In this document: piece by piece, positions 51,174 through 59,555 of the stretch
How positions within the stretch are numbered: position 1 is the first letter of the stretch
Layout: every line of letters starts with the position of its first letter
From: Geodermatophilus amargosae
GTDB taxonomy: Bacteria > Actinomycetota > Actinomycetes > Mycobacteriales > Geodermatophilaceae
Length of the DNA stretch: 59,555 nucleotides
Direction of reading: 5' to 3'
Assembly (NCBI RefSeq): GCF_900116515.1
Contig: NZ_FPBA01000030.1
Span: forward strand, 1 to 59,555
Notes under the pieces: generated by a model
Seen by the model: only the letters and a program-made list of their open reading frames with translations
Told to the model about the DNA's origin: nothing
Databases searched by the model: none
Made by a program: the position numbers and the translations under genes

Positions 51174-52351
51174 CGGGCCGCCTCGGGCGCTGACTCGGGC
51201 GCTGACTCGGGCGCTGCCTCGGGCGCGGTCGGGTCCGGGGTGTCGTGCTCGCCGTGCTCGGCCACCTCGTCGGCTCCCTCGGAGTCCAGGGGCACGGTCG
51301 GCGCCTCGCCGTGCGGGCTGTCCTCCCCGACGTCGTCCTTCGCGAACGGCGCGCCCGTCTGCTCGGCCGGGTCGACCCAGACGTGCGCGCGGACCGGGGC
51401 ACGGCCGACCAGGCCGGTCAGCCCGGTCGCGGCCTCCAGCGCCTCGGCGTAGGGCTCGTCGGAGTCCAGCCGGCGCAGTTCCTCGCCCAGCAGGTCGCCG
51501 AGCGGGCGGTCGGGCAGAGCCATCGTCGCGTCGGGCCGATAGGGCTGGCTGATCACCGCGCCGCCTCGGCGGTCGGTGTGCACCCGGACCTCCTCGTCCT
51601 GGTCCAGGGTCAGCAGCACCGAGTCGATGCCGCTGGGCCCGGGGTGCCGGGTCGCCTGGACGACCTCCGACGCGATGCCGGTGCGCGCCGCGATCCAGCC
51701 GCTGAGCAGCTGCGCGGTGCCCGCGCCGGGATCCCCCTCGATGCGGGCACCGAGCACCCGGACGGCGTCGCCCCGGCGGCCGGAGACCGAGTCCAGGGCG
51801 GAGGTCAGCGTGGCCCGCCAGCCGGTGGCGCGGGTCCAGGTCAGGTCGGTGTCGCCGGGGGCGTAGTCCTGGGCCCGCGTGCGCAGCGCGGCGAGCTGGT
51901 CGGCCGAGGCGGCGCTGTCGGTGATCCGCCGGTCGGCGATGACCGCCAGCGCGTCGGTGGTGAGCTGCCGCGGCGGCTCGGTGTGCCACCAGGTGACCAC
52001 CGGCGCGTCGGCGGCCAGCAGGGGGAGCACGACCGACTCGGCGTGCAGGGCCAGCCGCCCGTACATGCGCATGACGACCGCCTCGCCGGGGCCCAGCCGC
52101 CCGCCGATCGACACCTCGGCGTCCAGCCGGGGCACCGGGGCCTCGATCTGCCGGCGGACGACGACGAGGATCCGGCAGGGGTGCTGCTCGGCGGCGACCG
52201 TCGCGGCCTCCTCGGCCTCGGCCACGCGGCCCTCGTCGGCGACGACCACGAGGGTCAGCGCCACGCCGGAGAGCACCGCCCCGCCGGTCCGCCGCTGGGT
52301 GGCCAGCTCCTTGACCACCGCGGAACCGGTGGTGTCCCACAACGTCGTCAC
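51170..52351 (-). CDS. opcA: Glucose-6-phosphate dehydrogenase assembly protein OpcA
   Basis: 393 residues from GTG 52351 (GAGGAGA upstream). The family start VTTLWDTTGSAVVKELATQR, then VVVRRQIEAPVPRLDAEVSI, TWWHTEPPRQLTTDAL and SGWIAARTG are present. OpcA is needed for active Zwf in actinobacteria and cyanobacteria. The C-terminal 80 residues are an acidic, low-complexity tail ending in APESAPESAPEAAR, encoded by 12-base repeats. It sits between zwf and pgl, 31 bases from zwf. Confidence 0.93.
   Translation of the reverse strand: MTTLWDTTGSAVVKELATQRRTGGAVLSGVALTLVVVADEGRVAEAEEAATVAAEQHPCRILVVVRRQIEAPVPRLDAEVSIGGRLGPGEAVVMRMYGRLALHAESVVLPLLAADAPVVTWWHTEPPRQLTTDALAVIADRRITDSAASADQLAALRTRAQDYAPGDTDLTWTRATGWRATLTSALDSVSGRRGDAVRVLGARIEGDPGAGTAQLLSGWIAARTGIASEVVQATRHPGPSGIDSVLLTLDQDEEVRVHTDRRGGAVISQPYRPDATMALPDRPLGDLLGEELRRLDSDEPYAEALEAATGLTGLVGRAPVRAHVWVDPAEQTGAPFAKDDVGEDSPHGEAPTVPLDSEGADEVAEHGEHDTPDPTAPEAAPESAPESAPEAAR
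51183..51225 (-). repeat. 12-base tandem repeat inside opcA
   Basis: TCGGGCGCTGAC at 51183-51194 and 51195-51206, TCGGGCGCTGCC at 51207-51218, then a partial unit. It keeps frame and encodes the APES/APEA repeats of the OpcA tail; copy number could vary without harm. Confidence 0.8.
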
Positions 52352-52382
52352 GGGGTCTCCTCTGCTCGGGTGGGCCGGCCGC

Positions 52383-53900
52383 TCACGGTCGCCGCCACCG
52401 GCGCCCTTCGGCGGCCAGCATCTCGTCGGCGGCGCGCGGTCCCCACTCGCCGGCCCGGTAGGGCTGCGGCGTGCTGCCGGACCAGAACTCCTCCAGCGGG
52501 TCGATGACCGCCCAGGACGCCTCGACCTCGGCGTTGCGCGGGAACAGCGTCGCGTCCCCGAGCAGGACGTCGAGCAGCAGCCGCTCGTAGGCCTCGGGGC
52601 TGGCCTCGGTGAACTGCTCGCCGTAGAGGAAGTCCATGGACACGTCCCGGACCTCCATGACGCTGCCGGGCACCTTCGACCCGAACTTCAGCGTCACCCC
52701 CTCGTCGGGCTGCACGCGCACGACCAGCTGGTTGTTGCCCAGCTCCTCGGTGTCGGTGTCGGCGAAGGGCAGGTGCGGCGCCCGCTTGAACACCAGCGCG
52801 ATCTCGGTGACCCGGCGGGGCAGCCGCTTGCCGGTGCGCAGGTAGAACGGCACCCCGGCCCAGCGGCGCGTCTCCACGCCGAGCCGGACGGCGGCGAAGG
52901 TCTCGGTGGCCGACTCCGGGTCGACGCCCTCCTCCTGCCGGTAGCCCCTGGCGCGCTGGCCGGCCAGCCAGCCCTGCTCGTACTGTCCGCGGACGGCGAA
53001 GCGGCGCAGGTCCTCGGGCAGCGACACCGCCCGGAGCACCTTGAGCTTCTCGGTGCGGATCTCGTCGGCGGAGAACTCGACCGGCTCCTCCATGGCGGTC
53101 AGCGCCAGCAGCTGCAGCAGGTGGTTCTGCAGCACGTCGCGGGCCGCGCCGGTCTTCTCGTAGAAGCCCGCGCGCCCCCCGATGCCGACGTCCTCGGCCA
53201 TGGTGATCTGCACCGAGTCCACGTGGTGGCCGTTCCAGACCGGCTCGAACAGCTCGTTGGCGAACCGCATCGCCATGAGGTTCTGGACGGTCTCCTTGCC
53301 CAGGTAGTGGTCGATGCGGAAGACGTCCTCGGCGCTGAACACCGAGTCGACGAGCTCGTTGAGCTCCCGGCTGGAGGCCAGGTCGGTGCCGAAGGGCTTC
53401 TCGACGACGACCCGCCGCCACCGGTCGGGCGTGCTCTCTGCCATGCCGGTGCGCTGCATCTGCTTGAGCACGACCGGGAACATCGCCGGCGGGATCGACA
53501 GGTAGAACGCGGCGTTGCCGCCGATGCCGTGGCTGCTCTCCAGGTCCGACAGCGCGTTGGCGAGCTGGTCGAAGGCGTCGTCGTCGTCGAAGGAGCCCTG
53601 GACGAACCGGACGTTGCCGGCCAGCCGCTCCCAGACCTCCTCGCGCCACGGGGTGCGGGCGGCGTTGCGGGCGGCGTCGCGGGCCAGCTCGGCGAAGTCC
53701 TGGTCACCCCAGTCCCGCCGGGCGAAGCCCAGCAGCGCGAAGTTGGTGGGCAGCAGCCCGCGGTTGGCCAGGTCGTAGACCGCCGGGAGCAGCTTCTTGC
53801 GGGCCAGGTCGCCGGTGATGCCGAAGACGACCAGGGCGCACGGCTCGGGGACCCGCGGCAGCCGCCGGTCCCGGGGGTCGCGCAGGGGATTGGGGATCAC
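52383..53900 (-). CDS. zwf: Glucose-6-phosphate 1-dehydrogenase
   Basis: 505 residues from GTG 53900 (GAGGAGGG upstream); the frame runs on upstream only as a shadow. NADP-binding VFGITGDLARKKLLPAVYDL (G27-D31), substrate-binding RIDHYLGKETVQNLMAMRFAN and VVVEKPFGTD, and PFYLRTGKRL are normal. It oxidises glucose-6-phosphate to the lactone with NADP+, the entry step of the pathway. It follows pgi by 32 bases and precedes its assembly factor opcA. Complete. Confidence 0.96.
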   Translation of the reverse strand: MIPNPLRDPRDRRLPRVPEPCALVVFGITGDLARKKLLPAVYDLANRGLLPTNFALLGFARRDWGDQDFAELARDAARNAARTPWREEVWERLAGNVRFVQGSFDDDDAFDQLANALSDLESSHGIGGNAAFYLSIPPAMFPVVLKQMQRTGMAESTPDRWRRVVVEKPFGTDLASSRELNELVDSVFSAEDVFRIDHYLGKETVQNLMAMRFANELFEPVWNGHHVDSVQITMAEDVGIGGRAGFYEKTGAARDVLQNHLLQLLALTAMEEPVEFSADEIRTEKLKVLRAVSLPEDLRRFAVRGQYEQGWLAGQRARGYRQEEGVDPESATETFAAVRLGVETRRWAGVPFYLRTGKRLPRRVTEIALVFKRAPHLPFADTDTEELGNNQLVVRVQPDEGVTLKFGSKVPGSVMEVRDVSMDFLYGEQFTEASPEAYERLLLDVLLGDATLFPRNAEVEASWAVIDPLEEFWSGSTPQPYRAGEWGPRAADEMLAAEGRRWRRP

Positions 53901-53932
53901 AGGCCCTCCTCGTGGGGCTGGAGAGCGGACGC

Positions 53933-55534
53933 TCAGCCGAGGGTGTCGAGCACCTGAGCGATGCCGGCGGACCGGTCGGTCAGGTGCAGGTGCAGGAGCG
54001 GGCGCTGCCGGTCGGCCAGCGCCTGGCGGTAGCCGGCGGCCTGGGCGGCCTGCAGCACGCCGAAGGAGTAGGGCCGGTCGGGCACCGGCAGGTCCTCGGG
54101 GACCGCCCCGGTCAGCTGCAGGAACACCCCGACCTGCGGGCCGCCCTCGTGGTACTGGCCGGTCGAGTGCAGGAAGCGCGGCCCCCACCCGAAGGTGACC
54201 GCGTGCTCCGTCCGCCGGGCCACCGCCGCGCGCAGCTCCCCGGCGCGGGCGTCCGCCACGCGGTCGAGGTAGGCCATGACGGCGAGGTAGCCGCGCGGCG
54301 GGACGGCGGCCAGCAACGCGTCGAGGGCCAGGCGCAGCCCGTCGGACGCCGACAGGTCGACGCCGTCGAGCACACCGCCGGAGGCGCACAGCTCCACCGC
54401 GCCGATCGTGGCCAGCGGCCGCTCGTCGGGCAGGCCGGACTCGAGGATCCGTGCGGTGTTCTCCTCGGACGCGGTCACGTTCGGTTGTTCGAAGGGGTTG
54501 ATCCCCAGCACCCGGCCGGCCACGGCCGTCGCGAACTCCCAGCCGAGGAACTGCGCGCCGAGCGGCCCGGTGACGCCGACCGACGGCCGGCCCGCGACCG
54601 GGTCGCCGTCGACGACGGCCAGCAGCGCGTCCGGTGCCGTCGAGCCCGGCGCGTCCACCGACTCGAGGACGACGGGCAGCAGCCCGCGGCCCCCCTTGCC
54701 GGTGGACTCCGCGATGAGTTGCTCGGCCCAGTCGCCGAAGCCCTCGGTGCGCGGGCCACTGCCGGCACCGAGGGCCACCTTGTCGCGGCCGGTCCGGAAG
54801 CCGGCGCCCAGGGCCACGCCGAGCTCCAGCGCCGGGTTGCCCGGCTCGGTGAGGTGCTCGGCGAGGTCGGCCGCCTCGTCGAGCAGCGCGCCGACGTCGA
54901 CCCCGGCCAGGGCCGCGGGCACCAGGCCGAACGCCGACAGGGCGCTGTAGCGGCCGCCGACGTTCGGGTCGGCCAGGAACACCGCACGGGCGCCCATGGC
55001 GGCGGCGGTGTCGGCCAGCGGCGAGCCGGGGTCGGTGACGACGACGAAGCGGCGGCCGACCTCCTTCTCGTCCAGCCCGACCTCGGTGAACGCGGCCACG
55101 AAGGCCCGCCGGTGGCTCTCGGTCTCGATCGTGCCGCCGGACTCGGAGCTGACCACGACCACGGTGCGGTCGAGGTCGCTCATCGCCCCGGCGACCTGGC
55201 CGGGATCGGTGGTGTCGAGGACCACCAGCGGCACGCCCGCGGTGCGGCAGATGACCTCCGGCGCGAGCGACGAGCCGCCCATGCCGCACAGCACCACCCG
55301 GTCGAGACCCTCGCCGGCCAGCTCGGCGCGCAGTTCCGCCAGGCCCGACACCAGCGCGCGGGAGGTCGCCGGCAGGTCCAGCCACCCGAGCCGGACCGAG
55401 GCCTCGCTCTCGGCCTCGGGGCCCCAGAGGGTGGCGTCCTCGGCGACCAGCCGCTTTGCGACGTCGTCGTCGCCCAGCTGGGTGCGGACGTTCTCCGGGA
55501 CCTCGAGGCCGGAGCAGCGGAACTGCAAGGTCAC
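53933..55534 (-). CDS. pgi: Glucose-6-phosphate isomerase
   Basis: 533 residues from GTG 55534, overlapping the tal stop (GTGA). SIS-fold protein: [73 protein letters not shown] and a C-terminal [15 protein letters not shown]. This is the shortened actinobacterial/cyanobacterial-type Pgi often found in the tal-pgi-zwf operon, sometimes annotated as a transaldolase/isomerase partner. It interconverts glucose-6- and fructose-6-phosphate, connecting glycolysis with the pentose pathway. Confidence 0.93.
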   Translation of the reverse strand: MTLQFRCSGLEVPENVRTQLGDDDVAKRLVAEDATLWGPEAESEASVRLGWLDLPATSRALVSGLAELRAELAGEGLDRVVLCGMGGSSLAPEVICRTAGVPLVVLDTTDPGQVAGAMSDLDRTVVVVSSESGGTIETESHRRAFVAAFTEVGLDEKEVGRRFVVVTDPGSPLADTAAAMGARAVFLADPNVGGRYSALSAFGLVPAALAGVDVGALLDEAADLAEHLTEPGNPALELGVALGAGFRTGRDKVALGAGSGPRTEGFGDWAEQLIAESTGKGGRGLLPVVLESVDAPGSTAPDALLAVVDGDPVAGRPSVGVTGPLGAQFLGWEFATAVAGRVLGINPFEQPNVTASEENTARILESGLPDERPLATIGAVELCASGGVLDGVDLSASDGLRLALDALLAAVPPRGYLAVMAYLDRVADARAGELRAAVARRTEHAVTFGWGPRFLHSTGQYHEGGPQVGVFLQLTGAVPEDLPVPDRPYSFGVLQAAQAAGYRQALADRQRPLLHLHLTDRSAGIAQVLDTLG

Positions 55535-56637
55535 GCCTTGTCCTCGAGCTCTTCCTTGACCGAGTCGGTGAGCTCGTCCCACGAGTCGACGAACTTCTGC
55601 ACGCCCTCGTCCTCGATGACGCGGAAGACGTCGTCGAGGTCGACCCCGGCGTCGGCGATGGCCTTCATCGTGGCCGTCGCGTCGTCGTAGGCCTCCTGCA
55701 CCGGGGTGCCCGGGCTGCCGTGGTCGGCGTAGGCCTTGAGCGTCTTCTCCGGCATCGTGTTGACCGTGCCGGGGGCGATGAGCTCGCTGACGTACAGGGT
55801 GTCGGAGTACTCGGGGTTCTTGACGCCGGTCGAGGCCCACAGCGGCCGCTGCGGGCGGGCGCCCTTGGCCTCCAGCGCCTTCCAGCGGTCGGAGGAGAAG
55901 ACCTCCTCGTAGGCCTGGTAGGCCAGCTGGGCGTTGGCCAGCGCGGCCTTGCCCTTGAGCGAGGGGTCGGCCCCGACCTTGTCCAGCCGCTTGTCGACCT
56001 CGGTGTCCACGCGGGACACGAAGAAGGACGCGACGGACGCGATCTGGGTCAGGTCGGCGTCGGCGTCCTCGGCCACCCGCTGCTCCAGGCCGGAGAGGTA
56101 GGCGTCCATGACGGCGCGGTACCGCTCGGAGCTGAAGATGAGGGTGACGTTGACGCTGATGCCGCGCGCGATCGAGGTGGTGATCGCCGCCAGCCCCTCC
56201 TCGGTCGCCGGGATCTTGATGAACAGGTTCGGCCGGTCCACGAGCCACCACAGGTGTGCGGCCTCGGCCGCCGTCGCGTCGGTGTCGTGGGCCAGGCCCG
56301 GCGCCACCTCCAGCGACACCCGGCCGTCGCCGGGCTGCCGCTCGGCGACCGGCGCGAGCAGGTCGCAGGCGTCCCGGACGTCGGCGGCGGTGATGGTGCG
56401 CAGCGCCTCCTCCACGCTCACCTTGCGGACGGCCATCGCGTGCAGCTGGTCGTCGTAGGACTCCGACCCGCTGATCGCCGCGGCGAAGATGGTCGGGTTG
56501 GTGGTGACGCCGACGACGGAGAACTCGTCGACCAGGGACTGCAGGTTGCCGCTGCGGATGCGGTCGCGCGACAGGTCGTCGAGCCAGACGGCGACGCCCG
56601 CCTTCGACAGCTGGGCCAGGTTCTCGTTCTGTGCCAT
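55531..56637 (-). CDS. tal: Transaldolase
   Basis: 368 residues from ATG 56637 with AAGGGA upstream. The Schiff-base lysine is K141 in [29 protein letters not shown] marks the first strand; [19 protein letters not shown] and [20 protein letters not shown] are the usual later strands. This is the long TalB-like class IV type seen in actinobacteria. It moves a dihydroxyacetone unit between sugar phosphates. Its stop overlaps pgi, so the two are coupled. Confidence 0.95.
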   Translation of the reverse strand: MAQNENLAQLSKAGVAVWLDDLSRDRIRSGNLQSLVDEFSVVGVTTNPTIFAAAISGSESYDDQLHAMAVRKVSVEEALRTITAADVRDACDLLAPVAERQPGDGRVSLEVAPGLAHDTDATAAEAAHLWWLVDRPNLFIKIPATEEGLAAITTSIARGISVNVTLIFSSERYRAVMDAYLSGLEQRVAEDADADLTQIASVASFFVSRVDTEVDKRLDKVGADPSLKGKAALANAQLAYQAYEEVFSSDRWKALEAKGARPQRPLWASTGVKNPEYSDTLYVSELIAPGTVNTMPEKTLKAYADHGSPGTPVQEAYDDATATMKAIADAGVDLDDVFRVIEDEGVQKFVDSWDELTDSVKEELEDKA

Positions 56638-56673
56638 GGTCAGGTCCCTTCCGGACTGGTGCGGTACGGCTCC

Positions 56674-56722
56674 CTGCAGGGTCCCGCCGCGAGCCTGCGA
56701 GTGGTGGGGAGCAGGGGGTCCT
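56674..56722 (-). repeat. 3' element, copy B (after tkt)
   Basis: On the minus strand the block starts with AGGACCCC immediately after the tkt TGA and ends in CTGCAG. It continues with GGGAGCC, forming a CCCTGCAGGG palindrome. It matches copy A after secG in 43 of 49 aligned bases. Confidence 0.65.
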
Positions 56723-58948
<2,226 letters not shown>

Positions 58949-59335
58949 GACGGGCGGGACTCCTCGAGGTCGGCCGTGCGCGGGGCCGTCCGGGGGACCG
59001 GTGTCCCGTGCTCCCGGGCGGACTACGGAGGTGCGGGGGGTGGTACCGGACGCAGCGGGTGCGGCTGTGTCCGGAGTCCCCATCGACCCGTGACCCTCCG
59101 TCGTCGGCGACGGCCCTACCCGCAGTTCCCGCGGCGTCAACGTGATCAGACCCTAGTCATGCGGAGCCGCCCCCGGCCGGGCGGAAGACCTGTTCCTGCG
59201 TCCGACGACGCGCCAGCGAGGAGGCCGGGCGCTGAGAGCCGGCCGCCACCCCGCATGCGCACCGGGGCGAGCAGGGGTGCACCGGACCGGGTGAACCTCC
59301 TCAATACCGATGCGCTGACCACCGATGGGCTCTGC
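58949..59335. other. Divergent intergenic region upstream of tkt
   Basis: 387 bases holding the tkt promoter on the minus strand and presumably the promoter of the secreted-protein gene on the plus strand. No gene is recognised; no ctaB homologue is present in what can be seen. Confidence 0.45.
59113..59140 (-). promoter_or_regulatory. Promoter of the pentose-phosphate operon
   Basis: On the minus strand TTGACG (59140-59135), a 16-base spacer and TAGGGC (59118-59113). The start would be near 59106, about 157 bases before the tkt ATG, leaving a long leader. Confidence 0.5.
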
Positions 59336-59555
59336 ATGACCCGATCGTCGTGGCAGCAGAGACTCGTCCTCGGACTGGTGATGCTGGGCGTCACCTCCTT
59401 CCTCGTCATCGCCCCGCCGGTGTCCACCCGAGCGGCTGCCGAGACCTCGACCGTCTCCACGGGGCGGGTGTTGGAGACGGGGGTGGAGGTGTTCTCGTTG
59501 TGGCGGGACTGGCCGGTGAACGAGTTGGTGCTGGATCGGGTGGTGGAGTCGGGGT
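59336..59555 (+). CDS. Secreted protein, N-terminal part (glycoside hydrolase-like, partial)
   Basis: Starts at ATG 59336 and is still open at the window end after 73 codons. A signal peptide is clear: basic MTRSSWQQR, a hydrophobic core (LVLGLVMLGVTSFLVIAPPV), then a possible AAA cleavage site near 34-36. The mature start reads VEVFSLWRDWPVNELVLDRV, which fits the opening strand of a TIM-barrel glycoside hydrolase, but this is weak. From about 59465 codon choice shifts to many TTG and GTG codons (VLETGVEVFSLW), unlike the neighbouring housekeeping genes and suggesting a different origin. Confidence 0.6.
   Translation, partial: MTRSSWQQRLVLGLVMLGVTSFLVIAPPVSTRAAAETSTVSTGRVLETGVEVFSLWRDWPVNELVLDRVVESG

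Overview
The window is uniformly GC-rich. It carries actinobacterial hallmark genes (whiA, rbpA, opcA, the uvrC-rapZ-yvcK-whiA block), many GTG starts and several probable leaderless transcripts. The order gap-pgk-tpiA-(binding protein)-secG-rbpA, facing pgl-opcA-zwf-pgi-tal-tkt, suggests a soil or rock-dwelling high-GC actinobacterium, perhaps Geodermatophilaceae. That family assignment is inference from gene order and protein flavour; no search was run.

Region 1 (1-7.0 kb) is the right end of an exopolysaccharide cluster. It holds the tail of a glycoside hydrolase, a GT4 glycosyltransferase, a Wzz-like chain-length protein without a kinase domain, a Wzy/O-antigen-ligase-like polymerase, a Wzx-like flippase, and a polyprenyl-phosphate sugar transferase that would start the repeat unit. 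Several of these genes overlap by GTGA, as expected of one operon. Region 2 (7.2-8.9 kb) is a coupled pair: an atypical SDR and a divergent CPBP membrane protease.

Region 3 (8.9-25.3 kb) is accessory DNA with working genes and gene remains. Intact genes are a GAF-ANTAR regulator, an SDR, a wax-ester synthase/DGAT, a TetR-controlled oxidoreductase/DUF4389 operon, an ABC-2 permease, and a MalT-like (LAL) LuxR regulator upstream of a three-gene membrane operon. Decayed fragments are the C-termini of an MBL hydrolase, an ANTAR protein, a thioredoxin reductase and an MFS transporter, plus a scrambled SRPBCC gene. The ABC ATPase carries a one-base frameshift in a G run, and one membrane gene looks truncated. 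The TetR gene has a GTACAA-N3-TTGTAC operator at its own promoter and a near copy before the ABC genes.

Region 4 (25.3-37.4 kb) holds an MBL-fold hydrolase divergent from an amidase, then uvrA, a group of small genes (AraC-type regulator, VOC protein), a tripartite tricarboxylate transporter operon (tctCBA) ending in a universal stress protein, a small membrane protein and a lysophospholipase-like hydrolase. The tct promoter and the small-membrane-gene promoter carry 14/16-identical CRP-like sites at the same place just after the -10.

Region 5 (37.5-59.6 kb) is the conserved core. It has uvrC-rapZ-yvcK-whiA, a membrane diguanylate cyclase, lower glycolysis (gap-pgk-tpiA), a peptide-type ABC binding lipoprotein, secG and rbpA. 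Converging on these is the pentose-phosphate operon tkt-tal-pgi-zwf-opcA-pgl, which together makes NADPH and interconverts sugar phosphates. A shared 3' element follows secG and tkt. The window ends inside a secreted protein.
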